NCBI RefSeq assembly: GCF_965227735.1 | Contig: NZ_OZ245776.1 | Location: 1,116,001-1,180,000 of the forward strand | DNA length: 64,000 nt | Direction: 5' to 3' | Source: Larkinella sp965227735 | Lineage (GTDB): Bacteria > Bacteroidota > Bacteroidia > Cytophagales > Spirosomataceae | Shown here: one piece after another, positions 32,730 through 42,294 of the stretch | Layout: the number at the start of each line of letters is the position of its first letter | Numbering within the stretch: the stretch's first letter is position 1 | Translations under genes and position numbers: made by a program | Notes under the pieces: model-generated | Databases searched by the model: none | What the model was told of the DNA's origin: nothing | What the model saw: the letters and a program-made list of their open reading frames with translations, nothing else

Positions 32730-34736
32730 TTATGCTTCATTATTCTGATACTTCAGTACTACCGCTCCCAACGGCGGCACGGTGAGCACGATAGAAGCCT
32801 GACGCCCTTGCCACTCCTGCGGTTCGGAGACAAGCGGCTGGCTATTCAGCAGACCACTCCCAAAAAACGCCCGATCATCGCTGTTGAACAACTCGACCCA
32901 AGTGCCTGCCGCCGGAACACCAATGCGGTAGTCGGTGCGGGGAATGGGCGTCATATTCAACACAATAACCACCTGCTCTTTGGTGCGGGTGCCTTTCCGG
33001 GCGTAGACAATCATGCTGTTTTCGCGGTCCGTCGTGTCGATCCACTCGAAGCCTTCGGCCACAAAACTCTGCTCATACAGGGCCGGTTCGCTGCGATACA
33101 GGCGGTTTAAGGCTTTCATGCACTCCTTCATGCCCTGATGAGGGGTATAATCGAGGAGGTGCCAGTCGAGGCTGCCGTCGAATTTCCACTCCGAGGTTTG
33201 CCCGAATTCACAGCCCATAAATAATAATTTGGTGCCGGGATGTGTGAACATATACGTAAACAACAGCCGCAGGTTGGCAAACCGCTGCCATTCGTCACCC
33301 GGCATTTTGCTGATCAGCGCCTTTTTGCCGTAGACCACCTCATCGTGCGAAAACGGCAGCATGAAGTTTTCCGAAAACGCATACACCGTGCTGAATGTCA
33401 ACTCATCCTGGTGCCAGCGACGGTAGTAGGAGTCGCGCTGGAAATACCGCAGAGTATCGTTCATCCAGCCCATCATCCACTTCATGCCGAAACCCAAACC
33501 GCCCGTATAGGTGGGTCGCGTCACGCCCGGAAAGGCCGTCGACTCCTCGGCAATCATCTGGACTTCCGGAAAGTCCTTGTAAACCGCTTCGTTCAGTTCC
33601 TTGAAGAGCGAAATGGCTTCCAGGTTTTCCCGGCCACCGAATACGTTTGGTTCCCATTCGCCGTGATTCCGCGAATAGTCGAGGTACAGCATCGACGCGA
33701 CGGCATCGACCCGCAACCCGTCGGCATGAAACCGGTCCAGCCAGAACAGGGCATTGCTGAGCAAAAACGCCCGAACCTCGTTGCGACCGTAGTTAAAAAT
33801 GTAGCTTTTCCAGTCGGGATGATAGCCCTTCCGCATGTCGGGATGCTCATACAGGTGCGAACCGTCGAACTCATACAAACCGTGGGCATCACCCGGGAAG
33901 TGCGAAGGAACCCAGTCGAGGTACACGCCGATGTTTTCCTGGTGGAGCCGTTCGATCATGTTCATGAAGTCCTGTGGCGTACCGAAACGGCTGGTGGGTG
34001 CAAAATACCCGGTGATCTGGTAACCCCAGGATGGGTCGTACGGATGCTCCATGACGGGCATAAACTCGACGTGTGTGAAGCCCAGTTCCTTGATGTAGGG
34101 CACCAGCGCATCGGCCACTTCGTTGTACGACAATTGCCGTGCGGGCTCCGACGGATCACGACGCCACGAATTCAGGTGAAGCTCGTAGACGGAAAGGGGT
34201 TTGTTGAGGGCATTGAATTTGCCCCGGTTCCGCATCCAGTAATCATCTTTCCACTCATACCAGTTGTCCCAGACCACCGAGCCGGTTTTGGGCGGTGTTT
34301 CCCACCAGAGCGCAAACGGATCGCCTTTTTCGAGTTCACGGCCGCTGTCGTGCGTGATGGCATATTTATAAATCTCACCCCGGCCAATATGCGGCACAAA
34401 AGCTTCCCAGATGCCCGAACTGTCCCAGCGAACTTTCAGCGGATGGCTTCCTTTGTTCCAGCCGTTGAAATTGCCAATGACCGCCACATACCGGGCCGAC
34501 GGTGCCCAGACGGCAAAATACGTACCGACAACCCCGTCGACCTCGACGACGTGTGAACCCAGCTTTTCATACAGACGGGTGTGTTTTCCGGCCCGGAAAA
34601 GATAAATGTCAAATTCGGTTAATCGACTGTAATCCCCGGAACCGTTCGAAGGTGTCGTCGGTTCCGGTGTCTGATCGACAGTTTCCGGTTTTGGGTCAGT
34701 GGTAACAGGACTCTGTTTGGTCGTACGTTTCGCCAT
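32730..34736 (-). CDS. glgB: 1,4-alpha-glucan branching enzyme GlgB
   Basis: A 668-residue GH13 enzyme that makes alpha-1,6 branches in glycogen. After a charged leader the CBM48 domain has HVVEVDGVVGTYFAVWAPSA. The catalytic barrel has VLDWVPSHFP-like YLDWVPSHFPGD, the nucleophile Asp344 (GLRVDAVASMLY), the acid/base Glu397 (MIAEESTAFPG) and the LPFSHDEVVYGK block. The Asp-Glu distance of 53 equals that in E. coli GlgB. It belongs with maltokinase (35427) and glgE (40239) to the maltose-1-phosphate route to alpha-glucan. Confidence 0.96.
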   Translation of the reverse strand: MAKRTTKQSPVTTDPKPETVDQTPEPTTPSNGSGDYSRLTEFDIYLFRAGKHTRLYEKLGSHVVEVDGVVGTYFAVWAPSARYVAVIGNFNGWNKGSHPLKVRWDSSGIWEAFVPHIGRGEIYKYAITHDSGRELEKGDPFALWWETPPKTGSVVWDNWYEWKDDYWMRNRGKFNALNKPLSVYELHLNSWRRDPSEPARQLSYNEVADALVPYIKELGFTHVEFMPVMEHPYDPSWGYQITGYFAPTSRFGTPQDFMNMIERLHQENIGVYLDWVPSHFPGDAHGLYEFDGSHLYEHPDMRKGYHPDWKSYIFNYGRNEVRAFLLSNALFWLDRFHADGLRVDAVASMLYLDYSRNHGEWEPNVFGGRENLEAISLFKELNEAVYKDFPEVQMIAEESTAFPGVTRPTYTGGLGFGMKWMMGWMNDTLRYFQRDSYYRRWHQDELTFSTVYAFSENFMLPFSHDEVVYGKKALISKMPGDEWQRFANLRLLFTYMFTHPGTKLLFMGCEFGQTSEWKFDGSLDWHLLDYTPHQGMKECMKALNRLYRSEPALYEQSFVAEGFEWIDTTDRENSMIVYARKGTRTKEQVVIVLNMTPIPRTDYRIGVPAAGTWVELFNSDDRAFFGSGLLNSQPLVSEPQEWQGRQASIVLTVPPLGAVVLKYQNNEA

Positions 34737-34809
34737 AAGAAAGCTATATCGTTTAGCTCGTGAAATATAGACAAATTTTCACCGATGAATCCAATGCATT
34801 CAACCGGTT

Positions 34810-35403
34810 TTATTCTTCGAAAACTTCGTGGAGATCGATTTGGAGGTTCGGAAAGATCAATGGTGACAAGGTATCGCTCTCATCGTACGGATGTTGCCCG
34901 ATAAACTGACCCTGTTCGCTGAGCGTATAGACCAGAACGTTATCGTATTCGGGCTGAACAATCCAATATTCCCGAACACCGGCTTCCTGGTACGCATCAA
35001 ACTTCTCCTTCATTTCTTTCTTCGTATTGCCTTTCGACAACACTTCAATCACCAAATCCGGTGCGCCAATGCAACCCGCATCGTCCAGTTTAGCCGGATC
35101 ACAAACGATGCACAAATCCGGCTGAACCACGGTGGTGATCGTTTCATTCGTAATCTTATTCTTGCGGGGCAGTCGCACATCGAACGGCGCCATGAATACC
35201 TGACAGGGTTTGCCCTTCATGTAATTGCCAAATGGCAAATAGAGCTTACCGACCAACTGCTGATGCCGGCGACTGGGTGCGGGCGACATTTTCCAAATGT
35301 AACCGCGTATCAATTCGAGCCGCTCCTGAACCCGCCACGTCAGGTAGTCGGCATAGGTGTATTGCCGGGTTAAATCCAACTGATCCAAACTGGTTATTTC
35401 CAT
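34810..35403 (-). CDS. Uma2 family endonuclease-like protein
   Basis: A 197-residue protein of the Uma2 (DUF820) restriction-endonuclease-like fold. Conserved features are YTYADYLTWR near the start, PDLCIVCDPAKLDDAGCIGAPDLVIEVLS (Asp/Glu metal ligands) and KFDAYQEAGVREYWIVQPE. Uma2 genes are common and often multicopy in Cyanobacteria and Bacteroidota; their role is unknown. It sits between maltokinase and glgB on the same strand. Confidence 0.9.
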   Translation of the reverse strand: MEITSLDQLDLTRQYTYADYLTWRVQERLELIRGYIWKMSPAPSRRHQQLVGKLYLPFGNYMKGKPCQVFMAPFDVRLPRKNKITNETITTVVQPDLCIVCDPAKLDDAGCIGAPDLVIEVLSKGNTKKEMKEKFDAYQEAGVREYWIVQPEYDNVLVYTLSEQGQFIGQHPYDESDTLSPLIFPNLQIDLHEVFEE

Positions 35404-35426
35404 AGAAATGCGCGTTTAGCACAAAC

Positions 35427-37112
35427 TTACTCTTTTTTCGTCTGCAACAACCCCATTTGCAGCAGCGGGAGTTCCGAATTTCGGGTCGGGTCGGCAATCC
35501 GTATTTTTTCAATTTCCCGGATCACATCCATAATTCCTTTCAACGGAATCTTCACCCAGGCCGGTCGGTAGCTGATTTCATAGCCTAGTTCATATACGGC
35601 TTTTTCGAGCAGATACACCAGCAGCAAAAAGTTCACCTCGTTGCTGTTCTTAAACAGCGGATGCGGGTTGCCAATCGTTTCCAGATAAGCGTCCATGTAC
35701 GTGTCACGAATCAGTTTAAACCAGCGTTCGGAAACGCGTTGCAGATGATCCGGCTCAATACCGGCGGTTTCTGTGCTGCCAAAGAGCTTGGCCGAAACCG
35801 CGTAATGGTACGAACGGATCATGCCGGCGACGTCTTTCAGGGGTGAATGCTTGATCTTTCGCTCGCTGATGCTGCTTTCCGGTTCGCCTTCAAAGTCGAT
35901 GATAATGAAATCGTTACCCGTTGCCAGCACCTGCCCCAGGTGGTAATCGCCGTGAATCCGGATGCGCAGCGAATCGAGCGGTCGGGTCCGGAAATCGTCG
36001 ACAAACTCGTCGATCATCTCCTTGGCTTCCATAAACACCCAGGCCAGGCTCTGCGCCAGCGGATCGAGTTTCGTGTAATTGTCGATGAGCAGATTATACC
36101 GCCGTTCGAGCAGGTTTTCAAACCGCTGGATGATGAATTCCCGGTAGTCGTCGGTGAAGGGTTCGGCGGCAAACGCCGGATCGCCCACGTCCGGGTCGTA
36201 CAGCGCCAGGTGCATTTGCCCCGTCCGTCGGCCCAGCAGTTCCACCCGGTCGAACACGTCTTCCCGGATCGTAAACAAGCGGTGCGGAACCGCGTAGAGA
36301 AAATCATTGAGGTAATCCCCCGTTTGGTTCCAGCTATCCTGCTGATTTTCAACCATGCGCTGCATCATCCCGAGCGTAATGTCCGGCATACCCTCCTGCT
36401 CCCAGCTCACGCTTCCGGCGTAGGCCGGAATGTGACTAAAATTGCTTTTTTCGGTCAGAAAACTGACGAGATCTACTTCCGGGTTGGTTTCCTGAAAAAG
36501 CTTGCGGTAAAGTTTCAGGAAATACTTCTCTCCCTGAGCCGGAACGCCAAAAACGAGTGCAGAATTACTTGAGTCAACTGGCAATACACGACTGGTAATC
36601 AATCCACTGGTATCTTCAATAGCCATTCCCTTTCCCCGGTGAAAGGTTAGTTTGCCACTTGTTTGACCCAGCGTTTGCTGATGGGCCAGGTTGAAATACA
36701 GTGCTTGCCGGAACCGTTCGTCGTAAATGGCATCGACCACCAAACCGCTTTCCCGGTCGAAATCCGCACGCGTCAGAATCCCCTTCGGGACCATGGAAGC
36801 TGCATCAGGATGACCAGCATCCACAAACGACAAGGGAAGTAGATACCGTTCGGTTTCGCCGTCAGCATACGCTGCTTCCACGATAAACAGAAATGCCTTG
36901 TCGTCGGATTGACTAGCGGAAGGAAACCCGATTTCGTGAACAAACTGAATGCGAAAGCCTGCCTGCTGGCGGGCTTTACCGGCAAACCACCGGCACGCGT
37001 TCATATAAGGAGGCAAAATCGCCGTTTCCAGAAACCGGATGGCATCCTGATCCCGGGTCAGATTATTCCAGGCATGGGGGCTGCTCAGGTTGGTTGCGGT
37101 TGAGTCGAACAT
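35427..37112 (-). CDS. mak: Maltokinase-like aminoglycoside-phosphotransferase fold protein
   Basis: A 561-residue kinase that should phosphorylate maltose to maltose-1-phosphate, the donor for GlgE. The N-terminal cap domain starts near CRWFAGKARQQAGF. The kinase lobe has YFLKLYRKL (ATP-binding Lys). The catalytic loop is RIHGDYHLGQVL, and IIDFEGEPESSISERKIKHS holds the metal-binding Asp typical of Mak/Pep2. In many bacteria Mak is fused to trehalose synthase (TreS); here it stands alone and no treS is in the window. Symbol by family; activity inferred. Confidence 0.88.
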   Translation of the reverse strand: MFDSTATNLSSPHAWNNLTRDQDAIRFLETAILPPYMNACRWFAGKARQQAGFRIQFVHEIGFPSASQSDDKAFLFIVEAAYADGETERYLLPLSFVDAGHPDAASMVPKGILTRADFDRESGLVVDAIYDERFRQALYFNLAHQQTLGQTSGKLTFHRGKGMAIEDTSGLITSRVLPVDSSNSALVFGVPAQGEKYFLKLYRKLFQETNPEVDLVSFLTEKSNFSHIPAYAGSVSWEQEGMPDITLGMMQRMVENQQDSWNQTGDYLNDFLYAVPHRLFTIREDVFDRVELLGRRTGQMHLALYDPDVGDPAFAAEPFTDDYREFIIQRFENLLERRYNLLIDNYTKLDPLAQSLAWVFMEAKEMIDEFVDDFRTRPLDSLRIRIHGDYHLGQVLATGNDFIIIDFEGEPESSISERKIKHSPLKDVAGMIRSYHYAVSAKLFGSTETAGIEPDHLQRVSERWFKLIRDTYMDAYLETIGNPHPLFKNSNEVNFLLLVYLLEKAVYELGYEISYRPAWVKIPLKGIMDVIREIEKIRIADPTRNSELPLLQMGLLQTKKE

Positions 37113-37213
37113 GGAGACAGATCGGTGGTACAGGCAAAGCGATTCTACCCGTAATAATACAAAGTGATTCCGTAAATAAGCCTATTTATTGAGCATAAAT
37201 TGAAAACCGTCGA

Positions 37214-37816
37214 CTATTCCAGCAGATAATCCATGAGCGTTTTCCACTGGATCTTCTGGTAGAAAAGCCAGCCGGTGGTGGCAATCACGGTGTTGACCAC
37301 CGCACGGCCTCCGGCTTCCGGATGCTGGTTGTTGATCCGTTCGTTTTCACCAAACTGACAGGCCGAAAGCGTATTTCCCACCCGTTCCACACGAAACGTG
37401 CTGGTCGATTCAGCGGTAAAAAAGTGCTCGGTCCGATTTTCATTTTCGTTCGGATCGGCACAGGGGCGGGCGGCAAAACCCGCTTTTCGTTCTTCATCGA
37501 TAACCTCGATAACCTTTACCCAGTTTTCGGGCGTCGGGCCGGGAAGTTCCAGACAAATAAAATCACCAACTGTCGGCCAGCCCGACGGTTTTGGCCGACC
37601 GGCAGCATCGTGCAACACAAATTTGGCGGTCAGGCTGGATACGTCGGACCAGCGGTTTACATCAAATACTTTCTCTCTGGCGCGGGCAAAGGCCGGTTGG
37701 GCGGTTTCCTGATCCGGGCAGTTTTTCTGGCTGCAAAACGTTTTGTCCACCGAATCCTCGCCTTTTAAAAGATCGATGCCATGTTGAAAGGCATCTCCGA
37801 TGTTGCGGGTTTTCAT
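37214..37816 (-). CDS. Hypothetical protein
   Basis: Unrecognised 200-residue protein. It is hydrophilic in the middle with a cysteine-bearing KTFCSQKNCPDQE, a beta-rich section (PSGWPTVGDFICLELPGP, ENWVKVIEVIDEE) and THFFTAEST-like strands. Near the C-terminus a hydrophobic segment (VVNTVIATTGWLFY) may insert into a membrane. It is upstream of maltokinase in the transcription direction, with a 101-nt gap. No function can be proposed. Confidence 0.6.
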   Translation of the reverse strand: MKTRNIGDAFQHGIDLLKGEDSVDKTFCSQKNCPDQETAQPAFARAREKVFDVNRWSDVSSLTAKFVLHDAAGRPKPSGWPTVGDFICLELPGPTPENWVKVIEVIDEERKAGFAARPCADPNENENRTEHFFTAESTSTFRVERVGNTLSACQFGENERINNQHPEAGGRAVVNTVIATTGWLFYQKIQWKTLMDYLLE

Positions 37817-37851
37817 ACGCTTTGGATTAAAGGGTTTACACGCTATGTATT

Positions 37852-37889
37852 AAAAACCCATTCCGACCGGTTGATCGGAATGGGTTTTT
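37852..37889. terminator. Perfect 15-bp bidirectional terminator
   Basis: AAAAACCCATTCCGA (37852-37866) pairs exactly with TCGGAATGGGTTTTT (37875-37889) around 8 nt. It has T-runs on both strands and follows the stop of gene 37916. Confidence 0.9.
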
Positions 37890-37915
37890 CACGCGAAGCA
37901 GAATGCTAAAAGCCT

Positions 37916-38317
37916 TTACTGACGGGAGTCAGGCTTTTTACGGGTGGTATCCGTACCGGTGTTGCCAAACGTGCGCCCGTTGCTGCGGTCATTTTTGGCT
38001 TTTGGATACGATCGGGACCGGTTTTTTTCGGACACCTTGCCATCGGCCGATGAAGGCGAGCGTGCTTCCCGACTCGCCTGCTTGCCCGAACGGCCAAATT
38101 TATTGGATGTACTGTTGCTGTCCGGACGAACGCCGGTTACATTGCGGCTGATGCCCGCCCGGGTTTTGCCGGGCTCCGTTTTTTGTTCTTTCACATTCCC
38201 GTTTCTGCTCTGGGCCGGATTGGCGGCATTGCCTTCCGAACTGGTTGTCTGAGCCTGGCTTGGCAGCGTGAAAATCAATCCTGTCAATACTGCTGCTACT
38301 AAGAGTGTCTTCTTCAT
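37916..38317 (-). CDS. Secreted low-complexity basic protein
   Basis: A 133-residue protein with a good signal peptide (MKKTLLVAAVLTGLIFTLPSQAQ). The rest is low-complexity and rich in Ser, Asn, Arg, Lys and Gly (NVTGVRPDSNSTSNKFGRSG), with no predicted fold. ATG at 38317 gives the signal peptide at the start. Such disordered exported proteins are frequent and poorly conserved. Function unknown. Confidence 0.6.
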   Translation of the reverse strand: MKKTLLVAAVLTGLIFTLPSQAQTTSSEGNAANPAQSRNGNVKEQKTEPGKTRAGISRNVTGVRPDSNSTSNKFGRSGKQASREARSPSSADGKVSEKNRSRSYPKAKNDRSNGRTFGNTGTDTTRKKPDSRQ

Positions 38318-38775
38318 CGTTGAGTTGATTATTTGACGTGTTCCCGTCCACAAAATAGCTGATAAAGCCCGGTAATGGCCCGACATTCGGTCTCATTACC
38401 GGCCAAATTCTACGTCGTTAACTCCATTCGATTCGTCATTGTTATCGAAAATAAGCCAGGACGCCCAACTTCACAGGTAAAAAAACGCATCCATTCGGGT
38501 CTCGATCACAATCTAAAACCGTTTATTCTCTTCATTGAGTTTGCTCTCCTGGCAGGCATCCATGCCCGAAAACCATTGGAAGGCTGAAAGAAGACTGGTC
38601 TTGGTATAGATTTCTGCAGACGTATAAGCACATCCGTGAATACGTATTTTTGTGTTCCGACCGACTGAAAACAGCAAAAAAAACAGAAAATGTCCGGTAT
38701 TTCTAAACACCTGGTGAGGATAGCGGTTTCGATTGTATCAACTCGCAACTTCCAGGAAACGCAACATTGAAAATA
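38318..38775. other. AT-rich intergenic region
   Basis: 458 nt between the divergent secreted-protein gene and the receiver gene. Short frames here (for example 38375-38587) show no family resemblance. One promoter-like -7 element, TATTTTTG (38645-38652, plus strand), could start the receiver transcript with a leader of about 115 nt. Nothing else was recognised. Confidence 0.5.
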
Positions 38776-39255
38776 ATGAATGATTCCAAAAACATTACAG
38801 GCCCAAATCGGCTCCGGAAAGCCCGCATTCTGGTCATCGAAGACAGTGCCGACCACCTGCTGCTGGTTAAAAGTGCGCTCCAGCAGAGTTTTGCCGATGT
38901 CGAAATCGTCATCATGACTGATGAGCACACCGCAATCAGTTACCTTGACGAATGTGAACAGACCGGGCTGCGCCTGCCCCAGTTGATTTTGCTGGATTTA
39001 TACTTACCTGCACGGGAGAATGGTTGGGCCTTTCTGACAAAAGTTAAAGAGCTGAGTCCGGAGGTTAACCAGATCCCGATCGTGGTTTTCAGCAATTCGT
39101 CCGACTCCAACGACATTGCCGAATCCTATGACCGTGGGGTGGCTTCCTACGTCGTTAAGCCCATGAATTTCACGGAATGGACCGATTACTTTCTGACCCT
39201 GAAAGAATACTGGTGGGAAACCGTATCGTTACCCAATACCCATTCGATCTATTAA
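38776..39255 (+). CDS. Stand-alone response regulator receiver protein
   Basis: A 159-residue CheY-like protein with no output domain. Acidic pair in VIEDSADHLLLV, phospho-acceptor Asp74 (LILLDLYLPAREN), a Ser/Thr position in VVFSNSSDS and the Lys in SYVVKPMNF. The insertion near LYLPARENGW is typical of receivers that work with hybrid or PAS kinases (Rcp1-like). ATG at 38776 was chosen over TTG at 38767. It is the only plus-strand gene in the Kai/glucan region and could be a partner of a PAS kinase. Confidence 0.88.
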   Translation: MNDSKNITGPNRLRKARILVIEDSADHLLLVKSALQQSFADVEIVIMTDEHTAISYLDECEQTGLRLPQLILLDLYLPARENGWAFLTKVKELSPEVNQIPIVVFSNSSDSNDIAESYDRGVASYVVKPMNFTEWTDYFLTLKEYWWETVSLPNTHSIY

Positions 39256-39284
39256 ACGTCTAGTTCCGAAACCGGGCTATTCGG

Positions 39285-40115
39285 CTACACCGGAACGGAG
39301 CTGACGTTCCCAGCCTGTGGCGCAGATGCGACCGAGAGCCAATACCGAAACATCTTTTCCAGTACCTGAATAAACCGGGGCAGATCGGTGGGATAAACAA
39401 TGACCGAATTGGCCCCCGATGCGTAGCCCTGTTGAGCCTGGTCATAATTGCCGGCCGATGACAGCAGAATGGTGGGAATAAACCGAAAGCGGGAACTGTT
39501 TTTGAGGGTTTGCAACGTGAGCAAACTACCCGGCTGGCTCCCGTCCAACACAATCACGGCGGGCATGTCGGCCTCTCCGATACCGGCGATCACTTTCTGA
39601 AGTCCGTTGCCGGTATCGAACAGTTTCAGCCCCCATTGCGACCATTTTTCGCCCATCAGTTGCTGCACCAAACCGCTTTTCAGCTCATCGGCCATCACCA
39701 TCCACATTCGGCGGGAGGCCACAGACGGGCGTTTTTTCTCGATTCCAACCTGGGCTGCTAACGGAGAATGAACCGGCTCGCCATGGGTCGGCAGTGAAGA
39801 CGGCAACATCGTAACCAGAAGCGGATCGATGATCAGACTCCAGCGCCGACGGCTAACGGGCAGCGTTTCACCATCCCGCAGGCTAACCGAACCTGCCATT
39901 TTATGTCCCGGAGGAGCCTGAAAATCAGCAATGTAATGGGGGTTGACCAGCGCCGTTTTATGAACCCGAAGAAAACCGGAGAGTTTCTTTTCAAAAAAAA
40001 CCAGGGATTTCGCCAACAAAACCTTGCGCCCGTCGCCGTAATGCACCCACGTATAATTGCTGAACCCTTTCAAATATTTGATTAAAGCAGGGTATTGAAT
40101 CGCTTCCTGAATCAT
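39285..40115 (-). CDS. LytTR DNA-binding protein with C-terminal pseudo-receiver
   Basis: A 276-residue protein with reversed domain order. The N-terminal LytTR domain (about 8-110) has YLKGFSNYTWVHYGDGRK, FLRVHKTALVNPHYI and LPVSRRRW. A receiver-like domain (about 145-262) follows, where Asp191 is kept (VIVLDGSQPG). The Lys-Pro motif reads VIVYPTD (Lys replaced by Tyr), so phosphorylation may be lost or altered. ATG at 40115 leaves out a non-homologous, cysteine-rich leader. It follows glgE on the same strand (gap 123 nt) and may regulate glucan genes. This is inference from position. Confidence 0.8.
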   Translation of the reverse strand: MIQEAIQYPALIKYLKGFSNYTWVHYGDGRKVLLAKSLVFFEKKLSGFLRVHKTALVNPHYIADFQAPPGHKMAGSVSLRDGETLPVSRRRWSLIIDPLLVTMLPSSLPTHGEPVHSPLAAQVGIEKKRPSVASRRMWMVMADELKSGLVQQLMGEKWSQWGLKLFDTGNGLQKVIAGIGEADMPAVIVLDGSQPGSLLTLQTLKNSSRFRFIPTILLSSAGNYDQAQQGYASGANSVIVYPTDLPRFIQVLEKMFRYWLSVASAPQAGNVSSVPV

Positions 40116-40238
40116 GTTGTTTACCAATAAAAATGCTGTTGCTGCATGTCTTATAAAGTAACCGCATTCAGGGCAATTGTAGCCGCATTTCTTAGGCAAC
40201 GGCACTTCTTTTTAGGATACCATCAGCCGCAAAAACGA

Positions 40239-42272
40239 TCAGGCTTCGATTTTCAGCAAGTGCATGGGCAACAGGTACGGATCAAGTTCGACGTAGTTCC
40301 ACTGCCCTTTCCAGGTATATTGCGCCCCGGTCAGTAAATCGTGCACCACATATTCCTGTCCTTCGGCGATGCCTAACTGCCAGATCGGCACCTGCACCAT
40401 GCCCGCCCGCCGGTTGTAGGCATCCGTGTTGATCACCATCAGCAGCCGGTTATGGCCCGTCACTTTCAGATACGCCATCAGCGCGTCGTCGTCGATGCGG
40501 CAGAACGTCAGGTTGTTGGTGGTTTGCAAGGCCGGATTTTCCCGACGGATGCGGTTGACCAGCCCGATCAGGTACGTAAGCCGGTTGGTGCGGTGCCAGT
40601 CCCAGTGGCGAATCTCGTACTTTTCCGAGTCGATGTACTCTTCCTTGCCCGGAAACGGCAGGTGCTCCATCAACTCGAACGACGGCCCGTAAATACCGTA
40701 GTTGGACGATAGCGTGGCTGCCAGCAAAAACCGGATCAAAAACTGCGGCTCGTGGCCCGATTGCAGGATGTAGGGGTTGATGTCGTGGGTAGTCGGCCAG
40801 AAATTCGGGCGATAATAACTTTTCATCTCGCCCTGCGTCAGTTCCGTCAGGTATTCTTCCAGTTCCTGTTTGTTGTTGCGCCAAGTGAAATAGGTGTACG
40901 ATTGGGCAAAACCGCGCTTCGCCAGTTGCTGCATCACCTTCGGTTTGGTGAAGGCTTCGGCCAGAAAAATCAGGTCGGGATAGATCTTCCTGACTTCCGC
41001 AATCAGCCATTCCCAGAACTGAAACGGCTTGGTATGCGGATTGTCGACCCGGATGATCCGAACGCCCCACGACGCCCACGTCAGCATCGTCTCCTTCATT
41101 TCGATCCAGAGGCTCTGCCAGTCGTCGGTTTCAAAATAAACCGGGTAAATATCCTGGTATTTTTTCGGCGGATTTTCAGCGTATTGGATGGTGCCGTCGG
41201 GTCGTTTTTTAAACCATTCCGGATGGTCTTTGGCCCAGGGATGATCGGGCGACACCTGAATGGCCAGATCCATCGCCACCTCCATGCCGTGGTTTCGGGC
41301 AATGGCAATCAGGTGTTTGAAGTCATCGAGGGTTCCCAACTCGGGATGAATGGCCGTGTGGCCGCCCAGTTCCGAACCGATACCATACGGAACGCCCGGT
41401 TCGCCGGGCTGCGAAACCACATTATTATTTTTTCCTTTCCGAAACGACTGTCCAATGGGGTGAATCGGCGGCAGATAGAGCACGTCGAAGCCCATCGCTT
41501 CAAGGCGCGGCAGCAGCTTTTCCACATCCCGGAACGTGCCGTGGACGGGCGCGCCCCCGGCACCCAGTTCCTGCGAAGCAGATCGCGGAAACAGGCAATA
41601 CCACGTACTGAAACCGGCTTTGGGCCGATCGACATCCACGATCAGTTCGCGGGAATACCGGGCCGGGTGTTTCCGCTCGGGATACCGCTGGATGAGATCT
41701 GTAAACAGGTCGCTTTCCACAAACTGAACAGACTCCTGGTAAGCTGCATCGTTGTATTCATCGGACCCGGTTTCCAGCAAACCGGCCAGCCACTCCAGCG
41801 TGGGTTTATCATCCCCTTCGGCCCGTTGCACCATGCCTTCGACGTAAACGGCCCCGGCTTTGAGTTCGCTCGTCAGCCGTTGACCAGCCGCCACTTTCAA
41901 TTCGACTTCATGTTTCCAGGAAGCGATGTGATCCACCCAGCCTTCGATGGTATAGGCATACAATCCCGGTTTTTCGACGGTAAACGACGCGCCCCAGCGG
42001 TCATTGTTGATAAAAACCATCGGCACTTCGGTCCAGGCCGGATCATCGGGATGTTTATAAAGCAGTCGGGCAGCCAGTTTATCATGACCATCCAGAAAAA
42101 TATCCGCTTCAACGGCAATGAGATCACCGGGAACGCCCTTGATCGGAAAACGTCCCGCATCGAGTTCGGGCGAAACCCGCTCGATCATGACACGAATCTG
42201 ACCATCGGAAGGCAGATTTGCTAACTTATATGCCGCAGCGGCAGAACGGGAAGTTTTGTTACGGGTGGCCAT
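40239..42272 (-). CDS. glgE: Alpha-1,4-glucan:maltose-1-phosphate maltosyltransferase GlgE
   Basis: A 677-residue GH13_3 enzyme that extends alpha-glucan with maltose from maltose-1-phosphate. The barrel has MDLAIQVSPDHPW and WFKKRPDGTIQYAENPPKKY, the GlgE-specific phosphate-site block. The nucleophile is Asp410 (IIRVDNPHTKP) and the acid/base Glu439 (FLAEAFTKP). Their distance of 29 equals that in Streptomyces GlgE. It starts 22 nt after the receiver gene of the Kai operon with no terminator between, so it is probably cotranscribed with kaiC-kaiB. The start at 42272 was chosen over the frame start at 42311. Confidence 0.95.
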   Translation of the reverse strand: MATRNKTSRSAAAAYKLANLPSDGQIRVMIERVSPELDAGRFPIKGVPGDLIAVEADIFLDGHDKLAARLLYKHPDDPAWTEVPMVFINNDRWGASFTVEKPGLYAYTIEGWVDHIASWKHEVELKVAAGQRLTSELKAGAVYVEGMVQRAEGDDKPTLEWLAGLLETGSDEYNDAAYQESVQFVESDLFTDLIQRYPERKHPARYSRELIVDVDRPKAGFSTWYCLFPRSASQELGAGGAPVHGTFRDVEKLLPRLEAMGFDVLYLPPIHPIGQSFRKGKNNNVVSQPGEPGVPYGIGSELGGHTAIHPELGTLDDFKHLIAIARNHGMEVAMDLAIQVSPDHPWAKDHPEWFKKRPDGTIQYAENPPKKYQDIYPVYFETDDWQSLWIEMKETMLTWASWGVRIIRVDNPHTKPFQFWEWLIAEVRKIYPDLIFLAEAFTKPKVMQQLAKRGFAQSYTYFTWRNNKQELEEYLTELTQGEMKSYYRPNFWPTTHDINPYILQSGHEPQFLIRFLLAATLSSNYGIYGPSFELMEHLPFPGKEEYIDSEKYEIRHWDWHRTNRLTYLIGLVNRIRRENPALQTTNNLTFCRIDDDALMAYLKVTGHNRLLMVINTDAYNRRAGMVQVPIWQLGIAEGQEYVVHDLLTGAQYTWKGQWNYVELDPYLLPMHLLKIEA

Positions 42273-42294
42273 AATCAACCTGATTAGCAATCGT

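Noticed and set aside
33240..34556. 438-aa plus-strand open frame opposite glgB
   Set aside because: Antisense shadow of glgB; GC-rich codon structure makes long opposite frames common here.
34810..35403. Uma2 gene as part of a defence system
   Set aside because: Uma2-like proteins have a nuclease-type fold, but no partner defence gene is nearby and the family is common without such a role.
40752..42224. 490-aa plus-strand open frame opposite glgE
   Set aside because: Antisense shadow; no motifs, while GlgE catalytic residues are intact on the other strand.
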